A DNA stretch of 7,773 nt from NCBI GenBank assembly GCA_900551605.1, contig URWS01000061.1, positions 1-7,773 of the forward strand, read 5' to 3'. The stretch is from an uncultured Collinsella sp. (GTDB taxonomy: Bacteria; Actinomycetota; Coriobacteriia; Coriobacteriales; Coriobacteriaceae). The notes under the pieces are model-generated. The model was not told the origin of the DNA. It was given only the letters and a program-made list of their open reading frames with translations, and did not search any database. The stretch's first letter is position 1. Each line of letters begins with the position of its first letter. Positions 1 to 6,084 of this stretch are shown here, one piece after another. Made by a program: the position numbers and the translations under genes.

Positions 1-900
1 TACGCCCAGCTCGTGGGCGGCGAAGAAGGCTGCGGCTACGTTGTAGACCATATACAGGCCGTTGTAGCGTGTGGCGATGTGCACGGCAGCCGCGTCGGGC
101 GTAGATCCAAAGACCAGGTCAAAGCCGTAGCCGTCGCAGCCGAGCTCCACGCTCGTCACGCGACGGACAAGCCCAGGGCGGGTCCAGCCGCACGAGGGGC
201 AATGGTATGCGCCAAGCTGTCCGTACTGCACATAGTCGTACTCCAACGGTGCGTTGCACTGTGAGCAAAAACGCGAGTCGCTAATGCGGTCGGACTCGGT
301 GCCCGTGGCACCGTCGATGCCAAAGGCGATGCTTGCATTGGGAACGCGCGCGGCGATCGAGGCGCACAGCGGATCATCGGCGTTATAGATGAGCGTCGTT
401 GCCGGCGAAAGCTCCAGCGCGTGGGCGATGACGTCCTGGGTGTGGTCGATCTCGCCGTAACGGTCCAGCTGGTCGCGGAACAGGTTGAGCAGCACAAAGT
501 ACGTCGGCTTGAGTTTGGGCAGAACGCGTACGGTGTAGAGCTCGTCGCACTCAAAAACGCCCACGCGCTTGCCGCTGCTGGTGTGCTTAAGGCCGCCGCG
601 GGCCTCGAGCAGAGCACCCACCACACCAGGCTCCATATTGTTGCCGGCACGGTTGCACACCACGGTAGCGCCGCTGGCAGCAACTGCGTCGGCGATGAGG
701 TTGGAGGTCGTGGTCTTGCCGTTGGTGCCGGTGATCACCACGCTGCGGTCGACTAGGCTTGCGAGGTCGCTTAGCAGCTCTGGGTCGATCTTCATGGCGA
801 TACGGCCGGGAAGCACGCCACCCTGGCGTTTGAGGACAGAGCGCAGCCCCCAGCGGGCGATATCGCTCGAGGTGCAGGCGAGAGATGAGCGGAGGTTCAT
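1..900 (-). CDS. murT: Lipid II isoglutaminyl synthase, Mur-ligase-like subunit MurT (3' part missing)
   Basis: The 300 residues seen are the N-terminal and central parts of MurT, which with the glutaminase GatD amidates the D-glutamate of lipid II to D-isoglutamine on the cytoplasmic face during peptidoglycan synthesis. Visible signs: a Mur-ligase ATP-binding loop TGTNGKTTT at residues 57-65; FECDE at 116-120; NLFRDQLDRYGEID at 139-152, typical of MurT; and a four-cysteine zinc-ribbon insertion (C212, C215, C234, C237) that separates MurT from MurC-F. Near the edge is GLYMVYNVAAA (281-291). The C-terminal MurT domain (DUF1727), with its catalytic aspartate and GatD contacts, lies beyond base 1. 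The start at 900 is preceded by AGGA with 8 bases spacing; nearby upstream ATGs are out of frame. It is last of three minus-strand genes, 45 bases after the second TPR-like gene. In related genomes gatD normally follows; it cannot be seen here. Confidence 0.94.
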   Translation of the reverse strand, partial: MNLRSSLACTSSDIARWGLRSVLKRQGGVLPGRIAMKIDPELLSDLASLVDRSVVITGTNGKTTTSNLIADAVAASGATVVCNRAGNNMEPGVVGALLEARGGLKHTSSGKRVGVFECDELYTVRVLPKLKPTYFVLLNLFRDQLDRYGEIDHTQDVIAHALELSPATTLIYNADDPLCASIAARVPNASIAFGIDGATGTESDRISDSRFCSQCNAPLEYDYVQYGQLGAYHCPSCGWTRPGLVRRVTSVELGCDGYGFDLVFGSTPDAAAVHIATRYNGLYMVYNVAAAFFAAHELGV

Positions 901-945
901 GAAGCCGTTCCTAACATAGATGACATGGTCGGGGCGATCGCGTCG

Positions 946-1989
946 CTAAAAGCCGTAGCGGCGTGCAAATTCCTGGGCAAGCTGCGATACGTCTTCGCAG
1001 GCGTTGGCCCAGGGGGCAAAGTCGGGGGTGTCCGAGATAATGCCGTCGGCTTCCCAAACCGCCTGGTGCGAGAGGTCCCAGGGGTCGCGTGGCTCGGGTC
1101 GGCAGGGAAGGTACGGCGTCTGGTACATGGGGTTCAGCAAGAAGAACGCGCCGCCCTCGCAACGGTTAGCGAACTCACGCAGCGCGCGCGTCGCCGGACG
1201 CATCTTGTTTGTTTTGAACAGCAGAATCGTGCGGGCGAGCAGGTACCAGGGGGAGTTCTCGAGGGTATCGGCCCCCACCTGCTCCTCGAGCTGGTGAGCC
1301 AGGGCAAAAAAGCCGTCCTGGTCTTCCAAGCGGGCGAGGGCGAGCAACACGGTGCCGGCAGCTCGGGTGGGATAACCTTCTGCCTTAAGGACGCGGCGGG
1401 CGTAGTTGGCAGCAGCATGGTAACGAGCGCTCGCCATGCACAGCTGCGAGATGGCCTCGAGCGTGTGAAGCCAGCCAATAAGCGCCGGCTCGCTCACGGT
1501 AAGGTCTGCTGCGGTGACATCGTCGGCCAAAACATTATTGGCCCAGTAGTGCGGGGCCTCCATGTCGAACCCGGGCACGCTTTGTTGCAGGTAGTCGGCC
1601 GTACTCGTCTCGAGCTTCATCAAGTCGCCCAGGCAGGCATCAACGGGCGTGTCCGCCAGGATGATGGCGAGCAGCTGCGCATCGACGGCAAGTGCATCGA
1701 CGCGGACGATCTTGAGCAGCTCATCGCGCATATCGTCGAACAGACGGTTGCGCGTCTGCTCAAACTCCTCGTCGCTGCCCATGTCCTCGATGCGGCGAAG
1801 CTCGTCAAGCAAATGACGATGAACGCCGGCATAGGACAGCAGCGCTTGGGCATGCTCGGTCTGCGCATACTTGTGGGGGTTTGCGCTGATGTCGTTATGG
1901 ACAAGCTCGCGTGCTGCATCGGTGAGTTCGGGGTGCGACGCAACGTAGGCGCGCTCCAGGTAGGCGGGGATGTAGACGCTCGGATCCAT
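946..1989 (-). CDS. TPR-like helical protein of unknown function, second of a paralogous pair
   Basis: A 347-residue soluble protein with no signal peptide or membrane segment, rich in Ala, Leu, Glu and Arg, and apparently almost entirely helical. The segment at residues 172-222, including ARYHAAANYARRVLKAEG and LLALARLED, looks like a tetratricopeptide-type helix pair. Hand alignment places it alongside the preceding gene's product over nearly its full length: 172-222 against 157-205 there, and the part from SPWYLLA (246 on) to DFAPWA against DPWTLIA (240 on) to SFAAWV. I infer an old tandem duplication. Its ATG shares one base with the preceding stop (TAATG), and a strong GGGAGGAG lies 7 bases upstream, so the pair is co-transcribed and probably translationally coupled. 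MurT follows after 45 bases. I do not recognise a named family; a scaffold or adaptor role is only a guess from the fold type. Confidence 0.85.
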   Translation of the reverse strand: MDPSVYIPAYLERAYVASHPELTDAARELVHNDISANPHKYAQTEHAQALLSYAGVHRHLLDELRRIEDMGSDEEFEQTRNRLFDDMRDELLKIVRVDALAVDAQLLAIILADTPVDACLGDLMKLETSTADYLQQSVPGFDMEAPHYWANNVLADDVTAADLTVSEPALIGWLHTLEAISQLCMASARYHAAANYARRVLKAEGYPTRAAGTVLLALARLEDQDGFFALAHQLEEQVGADTLENSPWYLLARTILLFKTNKMRPATRALREFANRCEGGAFFLLNPMYQTPYLPCRPEPRDPWDLSHQAVWEADGIISDTPDFAPWANACEDVSQLAQEFARRYGF

Positions 1990-3065
1990 TAGAGGTCTCC
2001 TCCCTTAAACGGCAATCCCTGTTCGGCCGCGCGCAGGATTCGTTCGTCGATTTGGGAGCGCACGATTTCGTTGGTGGCGACCCAGGCGGCAAAGCTGGCG
2101 TTGTCGGGCGCGCCTAGGCCCTCCTGTAGCACCGGCGTCGCCTCGGACAGAGCAAGGACAAGCTCATCGGTGGAGCCCGGACCTACGTTGACGCGGGCAT
2201 AGACGCCATCGGGAAACTCGGTTTGGAAGTAGAGCGCCTCGGCTGCGTGCGGGCACGAGCGTGCAAGGATGCGCAAGTAGTGCTCGGCGCCTTCGTAGTC
2301 CAGCTCGCGCCAGGCTGCGCTCATCAGTGCGATGAGCGTCCACGGGTCCAGGTCGCGCTCTGCGTCCTTGGGACGGCGGCGCGGCGGCGTGTTTGCAAGA
2401 TAGGGCACGGAGTGGGCGGAACGAAAACGCTTGAGCTCCTCGGCAGGGTATTCGAGCTTTGCCATGGCAAGCATCGCGGTATGGCGGACGCCGGCGGGGT
2501 CGTTGGGCGCAAAGTCCAGGCTGCGATTCGCGGCATCCAGCGACATGCGGTAGCGGCCGCTAATGAGCGCGCGCGATGCCAAGGCGGCAAGCCAGCGCAG
2601 GTAGGGACGGCGGGTCAGGTCGCCTGCGGCCTCACGCTCGTAGGGGTCCTGCGCCGAGGCAATCTTGAGCGCCAGATCGTGCTCCACCTCGTCGCACTTG
2701 GACACCAGATACTGTACGTATTCCTCGTTGGATTCGGCGGTGAGCGCCGTCAGCATGCGCTGGGCATCCCAGTTGGCCGGATCGAGCGCGGCTGCCTCGC
2801 GGAGCATGTTCTCGGCTGCGGCTTCTTCTTGCTCTGCCTGGGCGTCGTCGGGGATAAAGGGGATGCGGTAGTCGACAGCCTCGACCACCTTGGCAATGAG
2901 GTGCCCGGCGCGGTCGCGATCGTGCACGATGAGCGGCGCGGGGTTGCGGGTGAATTGCTCCATTAGACGCTCGACGGCGGGGCCGTCAGTGAGCGGGATA
3001 TTGTCGCGGCGCAAGGCCTCAAGAACGAGGCGATGGCAATCCTCTTGAATGGGATCGAATGCCAT
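1989..3065 (-). CDS. TPR-like helical protein of unknown function, first of a paralogous pair
   Basis: A 358-residue soluble, acidic helical protein without signal peptide or transmembrane segment. The clearest repeat is at residues 157-205: a helix around ALASRALISGRYRMSLDAA, then SLDFAPNDPAGVRHTAMLA. The N-P/A-x-D-P-x-G-x-R turn is typical of TPR-type proteins. A second likely pair is at 240-270 (PWTLIALMSAAWRELDYEGA). A charged linker RRRPKDAERD lies at 229-238. The start at 3065 is chosen because AAAGGAGG lies just upstream (4-base spacer); the frame extends 10 codons further to a TTG at 3095, but that extension would encode the ribosome binding site itself. It is first gene of the minus-strand operon leading to murT, divergent from the alcohol dehydrogenase. 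Its last codons contain the ribosome binding site of the next gene. Function unknown; linkage to murT hints at a cell-envelope connection but does not prove it. Confidence 0.85.
   Translation of the reverse strand: MAFDPIQEDCHRLVLEALRRDNIPLTDGPAVERLMEQFTRNPAPLIVHDRDRAGHLIAKVVEAVDYRIPFIPDDAQAEQEEAAAENMLREAAALDPANWDAQRMLTALTAESNEEYVQYLVSKCDEVEHDLALKIASAQDPYEREAAGDLTRRPYLRWLAALASRALISGRYRMSLDAANRSLDFAPNDPAGVRHTAMLAMAKLEYPAEELKRFRSAHSVPYLANTPPRRRPKDAERDLDPWTLIALMSAAWRELDYEGAEHYLRILARSCPHAAEALYFQTEFPDGVYARVNVGPGSTDELVLALSEATPVLQEGLGAPDNASFAAWVATNEIVRSQIDERILRAAEQGLPFKGGDL
1996..2004 (-). promoter_or_regulatory. Ribosome binding site inside the end of the first TPR-like gene
   Basis: Read on the minus strand this is GGGAGGAGA, 6 bases before the ATG at 1989. 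It sits within the final codons (Lys-Gly-Gly-Asp) of the upstream gene, whose TAA overlaps the ATG by one base. This arrangement supports the start choice and suggests termination-reinitiation coupling. Confidence 0.8.
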
Positions 3066-3069
3066 GGGG

Positions 3070-3077
3070 CCTCCTTT
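3070..3077 (-). promoter_or_regulatory. Ribosome binding site that sets the start of the first TPR-like gene
   Basis: On the minus strand AAAGGAGG precedes the ATG at 3065 by four C residues. It decides for the internal ATG over the in-frame TTG at 3095, which has no comparable purine-rich site. Confidence 0.75.
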
Positions 3078-3094
3078 GCTGCAGTTAGGGTTCA

Positions 3095-3109
3095 AATATC
3101 TTTATATAA
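3095..3109 (-). promoter_or_regulatory. Possible -10 region for the minus-strand operon
   Basis: An AT-rich patch in an otherwise GC-rich setting reads TTATATAAAGATATT on the minus strand, about 30-45 bases upstream of the first TPR-like gene. It contains TATATA, TATAAA and GATATT as candidate -10 hexamers. I could not find a convincing -35 box at 16-18 bases, so the exact promoter is unresolved. Confidence 0.3.
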
Positions 3110-3156
3110 GGTTCTAGTTTACCCGCATGTGGCACACCGGGGGTGCCGCACTTGGA

Positions 3157-3173
3157 CTTGCACCTTTGCACCA
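3157..3173. repeat. Tandem 8-bp repeat (CTTGCACC, TTTGCACC)
   Basis: Two adjacent near-identical octamers, CTTGCACC and TTTGCACC, differing in one base. The last ten bases, CTTTGCACCA (3164-3173), recur exactly as the right arm of the inverted repeat upstream of the second GldA-like gene (6045-6054). It may be a shared protein binding site; this is inference from the repetition alone. Confidence 0.4.
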
Positions 3174-3314
3174 CGAAGACGGATGTCGCACAAATGTCGG
3201 CACCTTGGACGACCGAGTGGTATCACAGTGCCGTAAACGGTCGATTTTTGGCGGCGAACGGGGCACATTTTGGAGGGGCACAGCCCTGTCCGGGATATGT
3301 AGTCAACCCTGATA

Positions 3315-3322
3315 AAACGTTT
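3315..3322. promoter_or_regulatory. Palindrome AAACGTTT, candidate LacI-family operator (copy 1)
   Basis: A perfect 8-bp palindrome with the central CG step typical of LacI-family operators (PurR- and GntR-type sites contain AAACGTTT). A second copy lies 57 bases downstream, which supports function. No regulator gene is visible in the window. Confidence 0.4.
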
Positions 3323-3371
3323 GCCCAGCTTGGGAGTATGAATGCCCCACAAGGGTCTTCAGGGATAGAAA

Positions 3372-3379
3372 AAACGTTT
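3372..3379. promoter_or_regulatory. Palindrome AAACGTTT, candidate LacI-family operator (copy 2)
   Basis: Second perfect copy, in the context GAAAAAACGTTTC, lying about 45 bases before the -10-like box of the alcohol dehydrogenase. A paired arrangement would suit a repressor that loops or a nearby activator site. Function is inferred. Confidence 0.4.
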
Positions 3380-3422
3380 CATCATTGTTGGCTTTAGGTG
3401 AATAACTGACCAACCAGAACGG

Positions 3423-3428
3423 TAAAAT
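3423..3428 (+). promoter_or_regulatory. Candidate -10 box TAAAAT of the alcohol dehydrogenase promoter
   Basis: TAAAAT differs from the TATAAT consensus at one position and lies so that transcription would begin around 3434-3436, exactly where a run of three RNA hairpins begins. No good -35 box is found 16-18 bases upstream (GAATAA at 17), so it would need an activator if real. Confidence 0.4.
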
Positions 3429-3434
3429 AGTGTT

Positions 3435-3523
3435 TGTCTGAGCGTTGAGACGTTTAGACATTGCGTCGCTATCGCCGGCGACGCACAAAATGGTCCTAAC
3501 GGAGCCAATCGGGTGCTCCGTTA
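3435..3523 (+). ncRNA. Structured 5' leader with three consecutive hairpins (candidate cis-regulatory RNA)
   Basis: Three stems follow one another with almost no spacing. Stem 1 pairs 3435-3445 with 3450-3460 (11 pairs including two G-U, loop TGAG). Stem 2 pairs TGCGTCGC (3462-3469) with GCGACGCA (3478-3485), loop of 8. Stem 3 pairs TAACGGAGC (3497-3505) with GCTCCGTTA (3515-3523), loop of 9. The ribosome binding site of the alcohol dehydrogenase lies 28 bases further on. TCCTAA at 3494-3499 is complementary to TTAGGA at 3550-3555, which overlaps that site, and this pairing would compete with stem 3. No T-run follows any stem, so control of translation or RNA stability is more likely than termination. 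I recognise no named riboswitch class. Confidence 0.5.
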
Positions 3524-3551
3524 TATACGCAAGTCTAAGAGGGGCTTGTTT

Positions 3552-3557
3552 AGGAGG
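3552..3557 (+). promoter_or_regulatory. Ribosome binding site of the alcohol dehydrogenase
   Basis: AGGAGG with a 6-base spacer to the ATG at 3564. It fixes the start there and rules out the in-frame GTG at 3513, which lies inside the third leader hairpin and has no such site. Confidence 0.85.
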
Positions 3558-3563
3558 CACAGT

Positions 3564-4787
3564 ATGGGACGTTTTACCAATCCTCGCGATCTGTACTTTG
3601 GTGAGGGCGCTCGCCACGAGGTGAAGAACCTCAAGGGCAAGAAGGCCATCATCGTTTCTGGCGGCAGCTCTATGCGCCGCGGCGGGTTCCTGCAGGACGT
3701 CGAGAACGACCTTAAGGAAGGCGGTTTCGAGGTCAAGCTGTTCGAGGGCGTCGAGTCCGACCCGTCCATCGAGACGGTCATGAAGGGCGCCGAGGCCATG
3801 CGCGAGTTCGAGCCCGACTGGATTATCGCCATCGGCGGCGGCTCGCCCATCGATGCCGCTAAGGCCATGTGGGTCTTCTACGAGTATCCCGAGGAGTCCT
3901 TCGATAACATCATCCAGCCGTTCAGCTTCCCCGAGCTGCGTCAGAAGGCTCATTTCTGCGCCATCTCCTCTACCTCCGGCACCGCTACCGAGGTCACTGC
4001 CTTCTCCGTCATCACCGACTACGCCAAGGGCATCAAGTACCCGCTGGCCGACTTCAACATCACCCCTGATGTCGCCATCGTCGACCCGGAGCTCACCTAC
4101 ACCATGCCCGCCAAGCTGTGCGCTCATACCGGCATGGACGCTCTGACCCACTGCATGGAGGCCTACGTTTCCACCTGCGCTTCCATGTTCACCGACGCCA
4201 ACGCCCTGCACGGCATCCGCGAGATCGTCGAGTGGCTGCCCAAGTCCTATGCTGGCGACCATGAGGCCCGTCAGCACATGCACGAGGCTCAGTGCATCGC
4301 CGGTATCGCCTTCTCCTCGGGCCTGCTGGGCATCGTTCACTCCATGGCTCACAAGACCGGTGCAGCCTTTGAGAACGGCCACATCATCCACGGTGCTGCT
4401 AACGCCATGTACCTGGGCAAGGTCATCCAGTGGAACTCCAAGGATCCCCGTGCTGCCGAGCGTTACGCTTACGTGGCCAAGGAGATCCTGCACCTTCCCG
4501 GCGAGACCAACGAGGAGCTCATCGCTGCGCTCGTCCAGAAGATCCGCGACCTCAACGACCAGCTCAACATTCCGCAGTCCATCAAGGATTACGCGAATGG
4601 TGGCGTGAAGGTCGACGCCGAGAACCCGCAGATGGTTTCCGAGGAGGAGTTCCTCGCCAAGCTGCCCGAGATCGCCGCGAACGCCGAGCAGGACGCCTGC
4701 ACGCCCGAGAACCCGCGTGAGACCAAGGCTGCCGACTTCGAGAAGATTCTCAAGGCCTGCTACTACGACACCGACATCGATTTCTAA
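3564..4787 (+). CDS. Iron-containing alcohol dehydrogenase
   Basis: A 407-residue cytoplasmic NAD(P)-dependent dehydrogenase of the iron-containing (group III) family, related to butanol dehydrogenases, FucO and the C-terminal half of AdhE. It would interconvert an aldehyde and an alcohol, in a fermenter most likely reducing aldehydes to regenerate NAD+. The cofactor loop is IGGGSPIDAAK (90-100); STSGTATE is at 136-143. Metal ligands by alignment are D192 and H196 (GMDALTH), H259 (VHSMAH) and H276 (IIHG); H263 is the conserved further histidine. Between the last two ligands there are three residues more than in FucO or AdhE, with an extra histidine (H273), as in some clostridial-type relatives. 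Length is near the family's usual 380-410. Codon use is strikingly uniform (AAG, GAG, ATC, GCC/GCT), suggesting very high expression. A structured leader precedes it and a strong terminator follows. Substrate cannot be read from sequence; 1,3-propanediol or lactaldehyde reduction are options. Confidence 0.95.
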   Translation: MGRFTNPRDLYFGEGARHEVKNLKGKKAIIVSGGSSMRRGGFLQDVENDLKEGGFEVKLFEGVESDPSIETVMKGAEAMREFEPDWIIAIGGGSPIDAAKAMWVFYEYPEESFDNIIQPFSFPELRQKAHFCAISSTSGTATEVTAFSVITDYAKGIKYPLADFNITPDVAIVDPELTYTMPAKLCAHTGMDALTHCMEAYVSTCASMFTDANALHGIREIVEWLPKSYAGDHEARQHMHEAQCIAGIAFSSGLLGIVHSMAHKTGAAFENGHIIHGAANAMYLGKVIQWNSKDPRAAERYAYVAKEILHLPGETNEELIAALVQKIRDLNDQLNIPQSIKDYANGGVKVDAENPQMVSEEEFLAKLPEIAANAEQDACTPENPRETKAADFEKILKACYYDTDIDF

Positions 4788-4808
4788 TCGACTCTTGTTA
4801 TCGTAACG

Positions 4809-4855
4809 AGGGGCTCCGCACGTATCTGTACGGAGCCCCTTTTCTTTTTTCTTTT
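4809..4855 (+). terminator. Strong intrinsic terminator after the alcohol dehydrogenase
   Basis: AGGGGCTCCG (4809-4818) pairs perfectly with CGGAGCCCCT (4831-4840), giving a 10-bp GC-rich stem with a 12-base loop, followed by a T-rich tract (TTTCTTTTTTCTTTT). It ends only about 16 bases before the gldA start codon, leaving little room for a separate promoter downstream. Confidence 0.93.
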
Positions 4856-4871
4856 AGAGAATGGGATAGTT

Positions 4872-5972
4872 ATGGCTGCAATTTTCAATAGCCCCAGCAA
4901 GTACATCCAGGGTCCGGACGAGCTCGCCAAGCTCGGCTCCTATGTCGAGCCGCTTGGCGCTAAGGCCCTCGTCATCGTGACGCCTTCGGGCAAGAAGCGC
5001 GTCGGTGCCAAGATCGAGGGCGGCTTTGCCGAGGCTAAGGCCGAGCTGCTGTTTGAGGACTTTAACGGCGAGTGCTCCAAGGGCGAGGTCGATCGCCTGG
5101 TTGCGCTCGCTCGCGACAACGGTTGCGACATCATCGTCGGCGTCGGTGGCGGCAAGATCCTCGACACCGCGAAGGCCGTCGCCTATTACCTGGAGTCCCC
5201 GGTTATCATTTGTCCCACCATTGCTTCGACCGACGCCCCGTGTTCGGCGCTTTCGGTGCTCTATACCGATGACGGCCAGTTCGACAAGTACCTCTTCCTT
5301 AAGGCAAACCCCAACATTGTCCTGATGGATACGACGGTTATCGCGGCGAGCCCGGTGCGCCTGACGGTTTCCGGTATGGGCGATGCGCTCGCAACCTACT
5401 TTGAGGCCCAGGCGACGCACGATGCCGACGGTGGCACTTGCGCCGGCGGCAAGGGCGGTATGGCTGGTCTGGCACTTGCCAAGCTCTGCTACGAGACGCT
5501 TATGGCCGATGGCGTGAAGGCCAAGGTCGCGTTGGAGAAAGGTGCGCTGACGCCTGCCGTGGAGCACATCATCGAGGCAAACACGCTGCTCTCCGGCATT
5601 GGCTTTGAGAGCTCGGGCCTTGCTGCTGCTCATGCCATCCACAATGGCCTGACGATGCTGCCCGAGTGCCACGGCATGTATCACGGCGAGAAGGTCGCCT
5701 TTGGCACCATCGTCCAGCTGGTACTCGAGGATGCTCCGACCGAGAAGCTCGAGGAAGTCTTGGGCTTCTGCATTGAGCTGGGCCTGCCGGTCACGATGAA
5801 GGAACTTGGCGTTGCCGAGCTTACGCGCGAGCAGGCCATGATTGTTGCCGAGGCCGCCTGCGCGCCCGATGACACCATGTGCAACATGCCGTTTGAGGTG
5901 ACGCCCGAGATGGTCGCAAACGCCATCCTGGGTGCCGACGCGCTGGGCCACTACTATCTCATGGATGAGTAA
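4872..5972 (+). CDS. gldA: Glycerol dehydrogenase
   Basis: A 366-residue cytoplasmic zinc enzyme that oxidises glycerol to dihydroxyacetone with NAD+ (reversibly; the family also acts on 1,2-propanediol and related ketones). N-terminal NAD domain: SPSKYIQGP (7-15), the loop VGVGGGKILDTAK (89-101) and PTIASTDAPCSALSV (115-129), which contains the substrate-site D121. The C-terminal helical domain carries the zinc ligands D171 (GMGDALATYFEA), H254 (AAAHAIHNGLT) and H271 (YHGEKVAFG), at the same numbers as in E. coli GldA. The conserved NMPFEVTPE lies near the C-terminus (338-346), and length matches the family. The start is the only ATG in frame; a weak GGGA lies 5 bases upstream. The close upstream terminator implies expression by read-through or from a promoter overlapping it. 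A paralogue follows after a second terminator. Confidence 0.96.
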   Translation: MAAIFNSPSKYIQGPDELAKLGSYVEPLGAKALVIVTPSGKKRVGAKIEGGFAEAKAELLFEDFNGECSKGEVDRLVALARDNGCDIIVGVGGGKILDTAKAVAYYLESPVIICPTIASTDAPCSALSVLYTDDGQFDKYLFLKANPNIVLMDTTVIAASPVRLTVSGMGDALATYFEAQATHDADGGTCAGGKGGMAGLALAKLCYETLMADGVKAKVALEKGALTPAVEHIIEANTLLSGIGFESSGLAAAHAIHNGLTMLPECHGMYHGEKVAFGTIVQLVLEDAPTEKLEEVLGFCIELGLPVTMKELGVAELTREQAMIVAEAACAPDDTMCNMPFEVTPEMVANAILGADALGHYYLMDE

Positions 5973-5984
5973 ATCAAGCTAAGG

Positions 5985-6019
5985 AAGGGGCAAAGTCGGC
6001 AGATGGCTTTGCCCTTTTT
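5985..6019 (+). terminator. Intrinsic terminator after gldA
   Basis: GGGCAAAG (5988-5995) pairs with CTTTGCCC (6007-6014), and the stem extends by G-T and two A-T pairs at its base; the loop is 11 bases and TTTTT follows (6015-6019). It lies 12 bases after the gldA stop codon. Confidence 0.9.
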
Positions 6020-6023
6020 GCTA

Positions 6024-6054
6024 TGGTGCAAAGGGATCAGGTTACTTTGCACCA
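6024..6054 (+). repeat. Perfect inverted repeat in the leader of the GldA paralogue
   Basis: TGGTGCAAAG (6024-6033) and CTTTGCACCA (6045-6054) form a perfect 10-bp inverted repeat with an 11-base centre, ending 30 bases before the start codon at 6085. It has no T-run, so it is not a normal terminator. As DNA it could be an operator: a TGCTATGGT sequence resembling an extended -10 box overlaps its left edge at 6019-6027. As RNA it shares the arm core GCAAAG/CTTTGC with the preceding terminator, allowing alternative pairing. Both roles are inferred. Confidence 0.6.
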
Positions 6055-6084
6055 ATTGTTGTTGATGAAAGGGCGGATTCTCGT

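Larger units (their letters stand above)
3066..3434. other. Divergent intergenic region, upstream part
   Basis: About 370 bases separate the start of the minus-strand operon from the inferred transcript start of the alcohol dehydrogenase. Short open frames exist on both strands but lack ribosome binding sites and recognisable protein content. The region holds the AT-rich patch at 3095-3109, a tandem CTTGCACC-TTTGCACC repeat (3157-3172), weak inverted repeats (CGGCAC at 3198-3203 with GTGCCG at 3228-3233), two AAACGTTT palindromes and a -10-like box at 3423. It probably carries the promoters and operators of both transcripts. No known RNA family was recognised by eye. Confidence 0.6.

Noticed and set aside
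925..1992. Plus-strand open frame of 355 codons opposite the second TPR-like gene
   Set aside because: The minus frame has an operonic start, a ribosome binding site and a paralogue next door; the plus frame has low-complexity shadow composition.
2223..2966. Plus-strand open frame of 247 codons opposite the first TPR-like gene
   Set aside because: Antisense shadow without a ribosome binding site or recognisable family.
3119..3352. Minus-strand frame of 77 codons in the divergent intergenic region
   Set aside because: Starts with TTG, has no convincing ribosome binding site, and covers a likely regulatory palindrome; composition is not gene-like.
3311..3360. Resemblance to a TPP-type riboswitch core (CCCTGAT near GGG-rich segments)
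   Set aside because: The ordered conserved boxes of the THI element are not present, and the downstream gene is unrelated to thiamin.
3143..3397. Plus-strand frame of 84 codons in the same intergenic region
   Set aside because: No ribosome binding site, low-GC mixed composition and no recognisable features.
3513..3563. Upstream GTG start for the alcohol dehydrogenase
   Set aside because: It lies inside the third leader hairpin; AGGAGG correctly spaced before the ATG at 3564 is a far better start, and the family begins with this residue pattern.
3303..4493. Long open frame (396 codons) antisense to the alcohol dehydrogenase
   Set aside because: It mirrors a strongly codon-biased GC-rich gene; the protein has no recognisable domain and the sense strand matches a known family with catalytic residues.
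4854..5951. Long open frame (365 codons) antisense to gldA
   Set aside because: Same antisense effect; the sense frame is unmistakable GldA and this frame lacks a ribosome binding site.
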